The notes under the pieces are model-generated. The model was not told the origin of the DNA. It ran no database searches and was given only the letters and a program-made list of their open reading frames with translations. Position numbers and translations under genes: made by a program. From Tachypleus tridentatus (taxonomy: Eukaryota > Arthropoda > Merostomata > Xiphosura > Limulidae): a stretch of DNA of 64,000 nt. The stretch is taken from the NCBI RefSeq assembly GCF_004210375.1, contig NC_134834.1, positions 163,203,290 through 163,267,289 on the forward strand. Reading direction: 5' to 3'. The number at the start of each line of letters is the position of its first letter. Positions within the stretch are counted from its first letter, which is position 1. This document shows, in pieces, positions 24,958-37,140 of the stretch.

Positions 24958-25081
24958 TTTGTTTGTTTGTTTAATTAAGCACAAAGCTACATAATGGGCT
25001 ATCTGTGCTCTGCCCACCACGGGTATCGAAACCCGTTTTTAGTGTGTAAGTCCGCAGACATACCACTGTGCCACTGGGGTC
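24958..25081 (-). mobile_element. Short tRNA-like SINE, family B, best copy, with target duplication
   Basis: TTGTTTGTTTAATTAAGCAC, AAAGCTACATAATGGGCTAT, CTGTGCTCTGCCCACCACGG, a GGTATCGAAACCCG B-box and GTAAGTCCGCAGACATACC. Flanked by the 10 bp repeat AACATAAATA (24948-24957 and 25082-25091). Confidence 0.88.
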
Positions 25082-25091
25082 AACATAAATA

Positions 25092-26087
25092 AATATATAA
25101 TTGTAAATCCATTACGCACTTAATACTTACAAATAGTTTGTATGGCGGAGATTCGTCAAGTTCTGTAATACGGTCATGGTAAGGATTACAGAAATTCTAC
25201 TAGCTGCTGATTTCTTCACTGGAAAACTAACTGTTGAGCCCCAGACACGAACTTAGATATTCTTTTTTACGTGTTTCTACTATATTTTAACTAACACTAC
25301 AGGCTTAGTTCGAAAGTAGACCTTCTGAGTTATTGATTTATTTCTACTGAACCATTAAACAAAAACTAAAGGATAAATGTGTTGGTCAAGAGATGTTAAA
25401 CGGTAACTTATTTTCATATATCTAAGTTTCTTTCCATATCGCCAACCATTTTTTCTGTGGTTAAGCTTCGTAAGTTAATGAAAATAACATAAACATTCTG
25501 TAGCATTCGTTCTGCTATGATCTTTGTATTCAGACTGCTGGTTTCGATATCATATCTCACAACTTGGATTGCATCTAGATCAACTCATGGTTTAATTTAT
25601 ATTTCCATTTTTTTTAATTGGATAACTTTTCTTGTAAAACTCTAAGTAGTTATACATTAACGTGTACATTTTTTCTCTGCTTGACATGTATGTGTATTAT
25701 AGATGAATGTGTACAAAAATGTCCATTTCTCGTCACAGAAACATTTGTAATTTCTATAAAATGTTTCAGGATGCCTCAAATATTTCACTCATAAATGACT
25801 AGGTAATGTTGAAATACATACATAACACACATATATTTATCCATACACATACATACATTGCAACATCATATATTATCACATATGCGAGTACATATTACAC
25901 AGACTACTTCCGGCTGGTGCAACATTACTATGGTGTCAACACAGGTTATATCATTATGCTATATTTTGATAACTGCCGTAATGTAACGTGCTGCCATCTG
26001 TGAGTTTTTAACGTCAACACGATATCACAGCAGCGTAAAGTAAATTATCACCAATATAAATCAAACAAACTGAGAAGTTTCAGCTAG
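25092..26087. other. CARP intron, nothing recognised
   Basis: AT-rich. The frame at 25806-26003 is built on a CATACA/ATACAT-rich low-complexity stretch. Confidence 0.4.
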
Positions 26088-26196
26088 CCTCGCCATGGCT
26101 AGGTGTTTAGGGCGCTCTCTTTATAATCTGAGGTTTGCGGGTTCAAATTCCCGTCACATAACACATGCTTGCCTTTTTAGCCGTGGGAGTGTTATA
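26088..26196 (+). mobile_element. tRNA-derived SINE, family A, head fragment
   Basis: CCTCGCCATGGCTAGGTGTT and GCGGGTTCAAATTCCCGTCA, then TTTTTAGCCGTGGGAGTGTT; the body and tail are missing. Confidence 0.75.
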
Positions 26197-26270
26197 TTAA
26201 TTTAAAACACATTTCTGTTACTTTACGTAACCTAAGCGTATTTGAATAGAGATCACAATGCCCTACTCTG

Positions 26271-26425
26271 TTTCTTTGTTTTTTGAATTTCGCACAAAGC
26301 TACTCGAGGGCTATCTGTGCTAGCCGTTCCTAATTTAGCAGTGTAAGACTAGAGGGAAGGCAGCTAGTCATCACCACCCACCGCCAACTCTTGGGCTACT
26401 CTTTTACCAATGAATAGTGGGGCCC
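26271..26425 (-). mobile_element. tRNA-derived SINE, family A, truncated (tail half only)
   Basis: Tail and body as far as CAATGAATAGTGGGGCCC; the tRNA head is absent. It lies near the + strand head fragment, in the opposite orientation. Confidence 0.85.
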
Positions 26426-26944
26426 TACTCACTGTAATTTACTGACATCAGGAGTCTTAACTGTATGTAATAACAAAGTGTCAATCACTCCAGTGCTAAG
26501 AAGGCAATAAATTCCAGTTCCTTTCATTCAATTATTTTTCAGTTAAATAACTATGCTAGGCAGTTATTCAAAGCTGTACCAAATAGAAGAGCATAATTAA
26601 CACTTTGCCCAACTACCACAACTATCTCGCACCTTCATTCCAAGTACTTTCTCGTTTGACTCATAAAATAATGAATCATGTTGTCAGATAATCAGATAAT
26701 GAGATAAGGACCTGTTTAGCCAAAGTTGAGTTTCTTCTATGTTGCTGGCATTTATCTTAGCCACACCCAACTTCCTTGCTGAATTGTCCATTTCTTAATT
26801 GTTTTATCAACAATATTTCTTATTGCAACCATCTTGTCTGTTTATACATTAATTCGTACACTTCAACTGACACAGACCTTATACCCTTCACATATTCTTG
26901 TAGACACTGTGACACTTCTGTTTTTAGGAGTGGTTTATATATTA

Positions 26945-27290
26945 CATTCTTGACGACCATAGAAAACTTTCAGATACTAAGTAGGGAAACAAATATAAAC
27001 AAACGCAAAACCAAAAAAGCCCTACTTATACAACAACTAAACCCAAAATTAAATCAATATAAAGGAACACCTTTATACCTATACTAATTAATAACTTAAC
27101 ATCCAACTGTAACGCCCCCTAAAATCCCGTACTTGTTTATACTCGTCCCTAAGACATGTGTCCGGCAACGGTCAATTGAAAACTCCCTTTGTTAACCTGG
27201 AGGTGGCCTAGGAAGGTCGAAATTGTTCTCTGCTTATCAGTAAAAGTGTTAATACCTATAGCAACCGTTTTGAGATACATTTCTTTATTA
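26945..27290 (+). mobile_element. Penelope-like element, 3' end (GIY-YIG C-terminus plus terminal region)
   Basis: The frame ends KALLIQQLNPKLNQYKGTPL YLY-stop at 27085, the typical C-terminus of the PLE GIY-YIG endonuclease region ('IKEALxIQxLKPxLNxxxGTxLYLY'). After it comes a non-coding end nearly identical to the one at 30.55-30.78 kb, including TTGTTAACCTGGAGGTGGCC and AAGGTCGAAATTGTTCTCTG. The hammerhead-like boxes are mutated here (CTGGAGG for CTGAAGA). Everything upstream of the endonuclease tail is missing. Confidence 0.82.
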
Positions 27291-27304
27291 CATTCATAGA
27301 AAAC

Positions 27305-27927
27305 TGTATATTCTGATCAAACATGAGCATCTTTAATTAAGAAACACTTAATCTCTGTTCTGTTGTGTGATAATCCATTGTCACAGATAGTAACTGTTCA
27401 TCCCAGTTGTTTCTCCTTGGGGAAAAAGAAACTTTGTAATACCAAGTTCATAGTTTTCATTATTTATTTTGATAAGCCTTTATAGTGTGGTTGATTAAAC
27501 AAAGTGTGTATCTCCAATACTTTCAACAATTAACATAGTTTAGAGAATAGATGACTACTTAAAGTAGCTCCCTGATTCATCTGAATATTTACAGGCTATC
27601 CAATGTTTTGATAAGGCATTAGTTATAGACTGTGCAGATGTGTTTGCAAATGAATAAGGCTTAGTCTACTCAGTGAAGTGATAAATAATGAACACCAACA
27701 TGTACTGATTACGACATTTAGTCTCTGGGAGAGGATTAACAATATATTATGTATAGAGGAGAATCAACAAATCTCTGTTTAGGCTAGCTTTTCCTCTGGT
27801 CAGAGCATAATGTGTAGAATATTTACATCACAGTTATTATCTTGACTCAGATAAAATCAGTAAAAGCACCATCACTTGTTAGCACCCATACATGTAACAC
27901 CCTGGTGACTTGCAGTTTTGAGTCATG
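27305..27927 (-). pseudogene. Decayed Ty3/Gypsy integrase
   Basis: On the minus strand, LVFPRLLRQKDIQV then HDSKLQ mark the usual start of the Gypsy integrase zinc region ('LHDSKLAGHLGV'), followed in other frames by FYWFYLSQDNNCDVNI. Then comes NPLPETKCRNQYMLVFIDYF and TEWTKAYSFANTSAQSI, the start of the integrase core with its first catalytic Asp (D in FIDYF), and near the end NNWDEQLLSVTMDYHTTEQR, the 'DWDELLPLLTMAYRTA' block. Several stops and frameshifts make it non-functional. Confidence 0.88.
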
Positions 27928-28649
27928 TTAAACCTGAATATCCTTCTGCCTAAGAAGTCTGGGAAATACTAGTTAGTAACCATGATTCACTTGTTTATAA
28001 CCAACAGCTGCTTGTTCAAATGATAAAGGTTTTGTGTTATTGCAGGTTATTTGTTTCTCAATTTCTCCTGACAATGATTCATAAAGTTGTTTGGCATGGA
28101 GCATCCATACCAGACCTAAATACTTCAACTGCTCTTTCTGGAACTCACCAAGTGTTAATCAGTTTCAGAACATTAACGGAATCTCCTATTATATGATTTG
28201 GCGTTACTACTGCAGAAATGGCTTTAACTGCAATTTGGTATTCATTGTCAAGACATTTAACAAATAGGGACAATATCATCGTATGTCGAAACAGTTTGTC
28301 AGCATATCCACATTATGGACCTGGGTGATGCAGCACAAGAAGGTTATACTTTTACAGTTTTGTGATCTAATATGTAGTTATGTGTTACAGATTTTTAAAA
28401 TGCAAGAGTCATGTTAGTAATGAATAGTAAATTTTCTGCTATATAAGTTTTGGTTGTGTTAAACAAAGAACAAAAGTACAATAATTTTTTCTTCATTATA
28501 CAGTACTTGGTTTTAAGAACACACTACCATAATATATAAAATATGTTCCACTTTGTCCTGCTACTACAATTAAATTGCTCCAATTTTACTATTACAGGGA
28601 TTAACTTTCATCAGGAATTCACAATTTTATTGTGGATATAACTGCACCG

Positions 28650-29140
28650 AGACTTTAACCAAAGTAGGCTTTCCTTAGCATATGGAATGTTTGTTCAGAC
28701 TCTTCAAACCATCTTCAATATGCATCAGCTTTAACGAGAGTGATAATGGTACGTAAATCTTGAAAAGACTAAAATCAAAACATTAGTATTATGACAAAAA
28801 AACAAGAAAACTGCATATTTATTGTCCTGTCATTAACTGGATTGAGGTGTCGAAGTTGATATTACACTGTTGTAATGTTCACAAGGGCAGTAGAAACACT
28901 ATCTTTACCAAGAGTGTATGCGAAATATTTCACATGCATATGCATGACAGTGTATTTTCCTGGTTTCAGCTTCAATATCCATAAGATATTGGGTCCAAGT
29001 TTTCTAAATCAGATTTAGCACATGATTAAACACCAAGACATCATTGACAGACCAAATATCTTTATCTTTGGAGTTCGTTAAATATAAATTCCATGTACGC
29101 TTCTGCTACTGTGTTGAATCTAGATTGCTGGCAAAGTCAT
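28650..29140 (-). pseudogene. Decayed Ty3/Gypsy reverse transcriptase, thumb/RNase H side
   Basis: Minus-strand pieces in order: LCQQSRFNTVAEAYMEFIFN ('LCNAPATFQRLMEFVL'), a decayed V-Y-x-D-D region, NLKLKPGKYTVMHMHVKYF-like sequence ('LKLKPSKCHLF..EVxYLGH'), then IITLVKADAY and RWFEESEQTFHMLRKAYF, the 'F.W..ECEQAFxxLKxAL' block that opens RNase H. Order and spacing put this upstream of the integrase at 27.3-27.9 kb, so both belong to one element. Stops are frequent. The region from 29141 to 29760 probably holds the rest of pol, but I could not match it with confidence; no LTRs were found. Confidence 0.82.
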
Positions 29141-29942
29141 TAGTTACTAACCTTACATGTGTCAGAAACCGTTTATTTTACTTGAACATGGTGTGGTAGA
29201 AGTAAACATAGTAGTACCAATATTTCAACTACATCAACTTCACTCACCATGCCGATTAATATTTCATCGAGGAACTGAATAGCTAACTGCCCATAATTTC
29301 AGAACAACACTGGGTCTACATTACCTCTCAGATAGATAACTGTTTGAATTAAAACTCACTGCTTTCCAGACAAGAAACAGCGCATTTTATGCACTGGTTA
29401 CATCACTGTTTTAATTTTCGCTAGCTTACTAGACATCATCTGCGGTAAACCACGAAACGCCATTTGTTACAGAGAGGTGTTGTGACTCCTTCTGAAACAT
29501 ATACTTGTACAGTAAACTGTTCTTAGGCCTGTTCTGGCCTGCATCAGATGACGTTTCTGCGGAAACACAATCCACTTGCACACAGGCAAAACTGACCAAT
29601 TATTTCCACACATTAAATTCATCTTTAAGACTCCATTGCATGCCAAAACTAAGATCAAAGATGACCATTTTCATTCTTTAGTTGTAGTCACAGCCATTCA
29701 TCTCCTTTCACATTTAAATTATGACAGTTTATCAGAACGTAGTGAGGTCAGTATTGAATAACTGAAATGATGGTTTTAATTGGAGTGTCTGATACACAGA
29801 TGGATCAACCAAGGTCCTGGAACTCCTTTATAAGATGGAAATTCTGTTTCTTGCCCATGTATCTTCACAGGCATACAAAGTGGTAGCAGATGTGTGAAAG
29901 CTGAGTTGGCTACCTTTTGACACAAGCTACACTAGATCTGAA

Positions 29943-29992
29943 TTTATTTGTTTGTTTGAAGTTACACCCAAATCTACACAATGGGCTATCTA
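29943..29992 (-). mobile_element. Short SINE, family B tail fragment
   Basis: TTTGTTTGTTTGAAGTTACA, then CTACACAATGGGCTATCT; only the 3' module is present. Confidence 0.5.
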
Positions 29993-30056
29993 GTCGAAAG
30001 TGTTATTTAATTATCTGACGAAACAATCCAGTTTTAGGATGAATTATGTTACATAT

Positions 30057-30325
30057 TCGTGATGACGAGATACCCACTTGAATTTAAAATGTATCTCAAG
30101 ATGGCTGGTATGGGTATTAAAACTTTTATTAAAATAAAGTAAAGAACAACATTTTGAACTTATAAGGTCATCTTCAGGTTAACAAAGAGAGTTTGCAACT
30201 GCCCGTTGTCGGACACATGTCTTAGATACGAGAGCGCAAACAGGTATGGGATTGTAGGGGGCGTCGCAATAAATGTTAGGTTATTAATTAGTATAGGTAT
30301 AAAGGTGTTCCTTTATATTGATTTG
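30057..30325 (-). mobile_element. Penelope-like element 3' end, inverted copy
   Basis: The reverse complement of the 3' region seen at 30.55-30.78 kb, from AAGGAACACCTTTATACCTA through the hammerhead-like part to the terminal CAAGTGGGTATCTCGTCATC. It lies head-on against the + strand copy that follows. Partial inverted copies of the end are a known feature of PLEs. Confidence 0.8.
30103..30185 (-). ncRNA. Hammerhead-like core, degraded
   Basis: The minus strand keeps CTGAAGA and TGACC, but the stem II partner has become AGTTC and the GAAAC box CAAAA. The ATACCCATACCAGCC strand of stem I is intact. Probably inactive. Confidence 0.45.
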
Positions 30326-30475
30326 AGTTGTTACATTAATGCAACAACTGCCACGACTTCTATATTGGAGAAACAAGCAGAAAAATGGAAACCAGATTCA
30401 AAGAACACACACAAAAAAAAACACCCGCAAGTCAAATAAACACAACATAACCATATAAAAAAACCCAGATACAAA
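30326..30475 (+). pseudogene. PLE GIY-YIG endonuclease fragment
   Basis: The frame NCHDFYIGETSRKMETRFKE followed by HTQKKTPASQ is the start of the GIY-YIG endonuclease domain found in Penelope-like elements: YIGET, then the conserved Arg in ETRFKEH. It stops at a TAA after NTT. It then continues in decayed form as KIKEALFIQ and QYKGTPLYL up to about 30575. No reverse transcriptase is left upstream, because the sequence switches at once to the inverted end. Confidence 0.85.
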
Positions 30476-30790
30476 GTAGGGAAACAAATATAAACAAACT
30501 CAAAATCAAAGAAGCTCTATTTATACAATAACTCAAATCAAAATGAAACCAATATAAAGGAACACCTTTATACCTATAATAATTAATAACCTAATATCCA
30601 ACTGCAACGCCCCCTACAATCCTTACACATTTACATTTTCGTCCCTGAGACGTGTGCCCGGCGACGGTCAGTTACAAACTTTCTTTGTTAACCTGAAGAT
30701 GACCTAAGAAGATCAAAACGTTGTTCTCTTCTTTATATTAGTAAAAGTTTTAATAGCCTTAAAACCGTCGTGAGATACACATGTTGCACA
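30476..30790 (+). mobile_element. Penelope-like element 3' end, direct copy
   Basis: A decayed GIY-YIG C-terminus, then GACGCCCCCTACAAT-type sequence shared with the other copies, then GTTAACCTGAAGATGACC. The end lacks the CAAGTGGGT terminus. Confidence 0.8.
30688..30762 (+). ncRNA. Hammerhead-like core, degraded
   Basis: CTGAAGA and TGACC are kept; the stem II partner reads GATC and the second box AAAAC instead of GAAAC, so cleavage is unlikely. Confidence 0.45.
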
Positions 30791-31453
30791 TTATAAACAA
30801 AAGCATTGAATTATAGTTTGTTAAGCAAAGTGGTTCGAGCTAAATACATTTTTTTTTGTGTCCTTAATTGTAAAATATGAACATCTTAGTGGACACTAAT
30901 GCAACTTGCAACAATTAAATGTTACCAACATTCTCCAGACTTTCCACACGTGAACAGCGTAAGATGGTGTCGATGAATGAAGAGGTGTGTCAACTTGTAA
31001 CCATGGAGACATTAGTGAAGACCAAGTCGTCTGTATCAGTATCACGCAGATAGCTTATTTCTGTTCTCACATTTGTATGTAACATTCCGTTTCCTTTAGT
31101 GTATTGGATCATATTCAGTACAACAATACGCATCAACTGTTTAATTTATTACTGCTAATTGAATATCACATAGCACTTTCATTAGAAATAATCAGACAAC
31201 TGAAATAGTTACATATGATGCAATAAAAATGTTTTTAAAACCAATCTCGTTCTTTTGTACACACCAGTTTAACATTGAATTGTGGTATTATTCAACATTA
31301 CTCTGATATCTGGAAGGTTTTTCTTCTGTGCTAACTTTTCAAATGATATAGTGTGTCAAATATTATATCATATTCCCACAAAGTTAAACAGTATAATCTA
31401 CATAAAGTCGGCTCTACATTTCAACTGGTATTTTAAAAAAAAAAAAGAAACAA

Positions 31454-31533
31454 CCGGCGAGAAAGCGGTAAGTGTACAACGCTAAAATTCAGAGTTTGAT
31501 AGTGTAATGCGACTTTGTTCTAGAACAAATAAC
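31454..31533 (+). mobile_element. Short SINE, family C fragment
   Basis: GGCGAGAAAGCGGTAAGTGT, CAACGCTAAAATTCAGAG and GCGACTTTGTTCTAGAAC resemble the 10630 copy. Confidence 0.5.
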
Positions 31534-31667
31534 AACTGTAGGAAGGACAGCCAATAAATTACCAACGAAATAATGACCTCAGAATGTGGAGTAAGTTTCT
31601 GCGGCAACTGAGAAACGAATATGACTCAGTTAACTATCTGGTCAAGCTAAATAAACACTGGCCACAC

Positions 31668-31740
31668 CTCATCTGGTCAAGCTAAATAAACACTGGCCAC
31701 ACCTCATCTGGTCAAGCTAAATAAACACTGGCCACACCAG
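31668..31740. repeat. 35 bp unit, about two copies plus a preceding partial
   Basis: CTGGTCAAGCTAAATAAACA followed by CTGGCCACACCTCAT is repeated almost exactly, beginning near 31640. Confidence 0.85.
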
Positions 31741-32119
31741 CTCAGTATCAGTTTTGCTACTTTATTTGGACCACGCGACAGGTGCCTCCAACGCTTTAAA
31801 TTTTGCGTGTAATGTGTATAATACTTACATTTCATTGTGGACTTTTTCTGTTATTAGCCTTTAAACATTCAAGTCTTTAGGACATGGCTTATCCTACTTT
31901 TGCCCAAGTTGACTTGAAGAATGAAATGATTTCGATATTTTGAATCATCAAAACCCCTTGTAACATCGTGAGTGTCCAGAGTATGCTTCCCAGTGATTTG
32001 TCAAACTTTCCTTACTTTCCTCTTCATCTTAAAGTGCAGGAACAATCTTAATTTCTACATTATAACAAAGCAAACTTCCAGTTATTAGAAATAGGATTTT
32101 CCAACAGGTTATGTAAAGT

Positions 32120-32246
32120 GGTGTATTTTGTGTGTATTTTTTATAGCAAAGCCACATTGGGCTATCTGCTGAGCTCACCGAGGGGAATTGAACCCCTCAT
32201 TTTAGCGTTGTAAATTCGTATACTTACCGCTGTACTAGCGGGGGGC
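32120..32246 (-). mobile_element. Short SINE, family C, best copy, with target duplication
   Basis: A TGTGTGTATTTTTTATAGCA tail, GCCACATTGGGCTATCTGCT, a GGGGAATTGAACCCCTC B-box and TACTTACCGCTGTACTAGCG. Flanked by ATGTAAAGT (32111-32119 and 32247-32255). Confidence 0.85.
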
Positions 32247-32255
32247 ATGTAAAGT

Positions 32256-34658
32256 AAAATGAAACGAATATAGAAAACACCTTAAATTCATCATACGAAT
32301 TTCAGAAAGACATTCTTCAAGACCGAACAACACGAAGCCTTCGAAACTATTGTTGTCATGATAACTGTTACGTTTCGCGAACAGTTAACTAACTAATCAA
32401 TACTGTTTATCATCTGCCTAATTCTGTCTGCATACGTCACCTAAAGTCGGTCTATTTAACACTGTGTTGGGAAACGTATCATGACTTTAAAGGAATAATG
32501 TGAGACTAGCGAATTGGAGATTAATACTGATAGACGGTGTATTCCCACCGCAATGTGGGTCCAACTTTTTCCAGTCACCTCCAAACCCTAGGATACATTT
32601 TATAATCCCACGTTGTAGCGTGTACTCTAGGATCCTTTTTAAATAAATATGCAGCGTATTTTGTTTAATTTTTTAAATTTTAAGGTGTTTTGTTCTGGCT
32701 TTTAAAAATTGTGGTTATAATATAATTAATCAGAGGTTGGGATATGCTATGATATTGTTTACTTATTTAACTTCATTTAAATATAATTATTTAATATCTC
32801 TGATGCAGCGTTGATGGTAATGCAATTCTTAAAGTTGGGCTTTCATGATTTGAAGATAAAATGATTCACTAAACTGATGATGCACACGAACAAACACACA
32901 ACAACGAACAAAAAAAAAACACGGAAGTAATTTCTTGTTGTGCCTTTTGCGAATTGTCTCGGACTGTCCATTATTGTATCTGTTACAGACAATACAAACA
33001 TAGATGCGTCCAGAAACACAATTTTATAAACATACCACCAACTGAGCTTTGATAACATTTCGAAATGTCTTTTAGATCAAGAAATATTTTTAATCTAAGA
33101 AAACACTGAAACATATAATGCAAAGTGGAAAGCGTAGTAAAGATAAACGTTTTAGACACGAAGTAAAATTACATGTATATACCCGTTAATTTTACCATTT
33201 CCTCACATAAGCTGGACGGCCGAAGTTTGAAATACATTTATACGTTGTGTACATTAACGATGTACATTTCTATACTATCTAATCAGATTACTTAATAAGA
33301 AGTTCAGGTTAGTTACTGTGGTTATTTATTTAGTAGCTCATGTTTGTAGGTTGTTAAGCACAAAACTACTTAATGAACTACTTGTACAACATCATGTTCA
33401 GCATGTTAAGACTCCTCGCATTCTAGTATTTTAAATGCATGAAATGGATATCCATGTAAAACATTAAACAAAGAACAATATATTTTTTTCTTTGGGAGGA
33501 AATTTAATAAATCCTACACGTTCTTACTTTCCAATTGTGTGTGTTATCTAATAATATTTGGAGTTCTGCACATTAACTGATGTTATTATGATGCTAGCTA
33601 AATAAATTATAAATGCTATTATACTTTCTATACACTCGCATGTCGCAGAGGGAGATATACACCAATATACTTATCCTAAATAATTCAATTTAAAATTTAG
33701 GCGAGATACCTTAACGTCTGTAAGCATTTTGAATAATTAAATTGAAATTTCAACTCCTCTTATTCAGAGATATGTTGAAAATTCAAAATTATTGAAAAGA
33801 ATAATGTCTCTAGAATTTTCATTCTTTCTATAATCTTTTCTTCCACTCTCCACGAGACAAAATTAAAGGTTCGTAATATAATTTATTCTGAAAGTTAATA
33901 ATCGAAATACAATTTGTGAGTCAGAAGCCAAGTTTTGGATAACTCCTCACAGTATAGTAAACACTGGTCTCGAGAATATTTACCTTGGTTTTAATTAACG
34001 AGGTTAAACAACATAACAGCATTAGTATTTTGATTCACTTTTTTGACAATTTTTCTACCTGATTATCGAATTAGATTTTTAATATACAATAAAAAAGTTA
34101 AATGTGCCTAATATTTACGATTTATTACAGAGCTCCTATATCTCTAGTAATGAGTCAAAGTATAAACTGATACACACACACCCGTATTTATCAACAGTGC
34201 ATGGAGGTTACGAAAAAAAGCAAGTAGATTTATTTACAAAATTTCACAGTGAAGCTACATATAGAACGTTCGTGTTTCTAAAATAGATCTACGGGATAAA
34301 TATCGTTTGTCAGCTGTTTCCATTTACAGGACTTAAATTCACGTTTCAGATTCATTACTTACAAGGCAAACTAAGGGTTTGTAATATTCCATCAGAAATT
34401 ATATCCCACATAGAAGTAATTGAGAAACTAATACAAAACAATTATACTTCCCGGTGCACTGAAACGTTCAGGGAAGAACATTTTACTTTTGTCCGTTGTA
34501 AACAATGTTAAACTCATAATTCTTTAGAACTGAAACCACCATTTGAATGATTAGTCCAAAAGTAAGAGATAAAAATGTCGTTTAATTCAAAACTGAGACA
34601 AACTATGAGATAATTGATTCGAATTGTTCTTTCAGTGGATAAGTAAAGAAATGCTTAC
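32256..34658. other. CARP intron, nothing certain
   Basis: Possible very old family B remnant near 33350-33430 (GTTGTTAAGCACAAAACTAC). Otherwise unrecognised AT-rich sequence. Confidence 0.4.
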
Positions 34659-34725
34659 CTTTGTAGAGAACCTGGTTAAGTTGACTTATTAGTAGTCTGA
34701 GCTGGAAATTTGTTTCTTCTCCAAC
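34659..34725 (-). CDS. CA10: CARP (CA10/CA11-like) exon C, 67 bp small exon
   Basis: A 67 bp exon, entering in phase 0 and leaving in phase 1. The acceptor is ...atattttaaag and the donor is CTCTACAAAG|GTAAGC. It encodes VGEETNFQLRLLISQLNQVLYK plus the first base of a Gly codon. This corresponds to the insect CARP block 'LGDLSNAELRMLTDQLERIRYGG', the surface segment between the strand of exon B and the helix of exon D. The split codon G|GA is completed exactly by the first two bases of exon D, a strong independent check on all boundaries. It lies 12.7 kb from exon B and 17.2 kb from exon D. The same frame runs open further on both sides, but that sequence shows no similarity to the family. 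It was found by asking what must lie between exons B and D. Confidence 0.88.
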
Positions 34726-36061
34726 CTTTAAAATATTAATAAAATTAATCAGAGAATGATGAGTAGAATAATGCTGATTCATTGTGTTATATCTTTGTAT
34801 TTCAATGTTTAGAGCTATTAAATGTTCAAATGTTTGAAACAGATGGCTGAGAATTTCAAAATAAACCCTTTTGATATGTTTTAGCCATTTAATACTATTC
34901 TCGAAAATATGCCATTGTGCGAGCCACACTGATAGTGAAAAGTGTATAAACTAGTTGATAATTTGAGGATTACATACTGTGTGTTGGCCACAAGTGTGTT
35001 AAACACATGAATGAACAACCACGAGAATGTGATGCTTAAAAACAGCTTCACGAGATTCATAAAACTCAGTTAATTATCGAATTCTGAGAAATGCTGAGAA
35101 AGTAATGATGAAATTACATTTTTAAGATAACTGGAGGTTAAAGTTATTTTTATATGACTATGGAAAATACATTACGGGTCAATTAATTTTCCTTCACAGA
35201 TTGAATGAAACCTCAAATGTTGCAAATAAGTTATGAACACTGAACCACTGGATCAAAGCAATTACGTTCACGGAATTTTAGGATAAAACATCATGAGGAA
35301 TGTTTATAATCTAATGCACAAGTGAAACTGAATAGAGATAAGTTTGGTGAACTTTATTTATACGTAGTCATGAAAACTGGCTAGATATATCTACGATTAT
35401 TTTGCAATGGTATAAGATATAAACGATACAGTTTTAATGTATGACAGTCGGGGGTGGTCATTTGGAAACATGGTGTAACGATATTACGGTTTTTGACTTA
35501 ATCTACAGCTAACACCAGTACTTATCAACTCGTTGTGGTTCAGTGTTGTAAGGATTATCCTTTATGTTAAAGATTTCATTACGTTCTTTAGAAGAACTAT
35601 TATAGTTCTAATACAAAACTATTTTTTGCAATCCAACTTACTTAATTGTTGTAGCATTATTATGTTATTATCTACTTATACACACATGACCAAAGTTTTG
35701 AAATCTGTAGTAATGTTTACTACATTTAAATGTTCTGCTTTTATCGTAAAGATGTATCAACATTTGTTTCATGAAATGATAAAACTTCAGACTAACATAA
35801 TACGCATCATAAAACACTGGATATTTGATCTAATTAAGAGTCTTCTGAAGATATAACAGATTATTTTTTTAAAGTGACAGTTGTACAGCATACTTTTACT
35901 TATTTACATATTTGCATTGATTTTTTTTACATTTCAGTTCAGTGTGAATCTCATATGTTATATTATATAAAAAATCTAACAATTCGAGATATTACTATCA
36001 CTATAGTATAAAATGCGAAAAGTAAACAGTTAAATATTTTAATTTTCACTTCTCATCTAAC
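34726..36061. other. CARP intron B-C, nothing recognised
   Basis: The 107-codon + strand frame at 35533-35856 has no family resemblance. Confidence 0.4.
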
Positions 36062-36343
36062 GGGGCCTGGCATAACAAGGTGGTTAAGACGCTCAACTCG
36101 TAATTCTAGGATCTCGGGTTCAAAGCTTCGTCACACCAAACATGCTCGCCCTTTCAGCCGTGGGGGCGTTATAATGTGACAGTCAATCCCACTATTCGTT
36201 GGTAAAAGAGTAGCTCAAGAGTTGGCGGTGGGTGTTGATGACTAGCTGCCTTTCCTCTAGTCTTACATTGCTAAATTAGAGACGGCTAGCGCGGATAGCC
36301 CTCGTGTAGCTTTGCGCGAAATTCAAAATAAACCAAACCACCT
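36062..36343 (+). mobile_element. tRNA-derived SINE, family A, full length
   Basis: GGGGCCTGGCATAACAAGG head, TCTCGGGTTCAAAGCTTCG B-box, GTAAAAGAGTAGCTCAAGAG body, GTAGCTTTGCGCGAAATTC tail, then an AAATAAACC-like end. Confidence 0.9.
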
Positions 36344-37140
36344 AACGCAATTTAAGAAATAACGCAAGAAACATGTGGCGTCTCTCAAAGTATTGAATCT
36401 ATAATTATTATTATATTAGATAAAATTCGGGTATACTTGTTTTCGAAAAGAGGGCTAATTTGCTGTAACTAATATGATTTGTATTTGAGGAACGTTTTCT
36501 CTGATAAATTATTGATGGTAGAAAATTTAAATAATAAAACATATTTTTACAAGTAATAAAATGTTTCTCTTCCATTGTTTTTGACAAAGATTACTACAAC
36601 GACTTGACGGCGTAGTTCAGGTAAACAATAACTTAACAATTCAGGTTGCATGCATAACTGGACAGAGTACAAGCATTTTTATCCATAAAATCAGAGCTGA
36701 ATATATTTACGAAGAATTAACTATGATCTTGAATTTGATGATGAGGAACCCACTTTTTGGAAATAAAAGTTTGGAGGTACCTGAGGATGACATAACATTA
36801 TTGAAACGTCGTGCACTTACAATAAAGTTTTACTTTTTACTACCCATTCAAGCCGCTCCAAACTTTTATAATGATGATTCTGTTACGTTAATTAGTGCTT
36901 TGTGTTTGTTTCTTTGGTTCTTGTCTTCAAAAGAAGAAATGTGTATAATACGAAACGAAACCTTGGCAGGGATTTAATTAACAGAGAGAGAAGTCTGAGG
37001 AATTCTCTCCCTAACAGGAGTGTTCAGGAACGTTGTGGTTCATCTTCGTCCCCGCTCATGGAAGATTATTTATCTTTACGTGGGAGTTTTCGTGTATTTT
37101 AATTTGGCTTCTTTAAGGCGATGAAGTGACGTGGGGCAGT

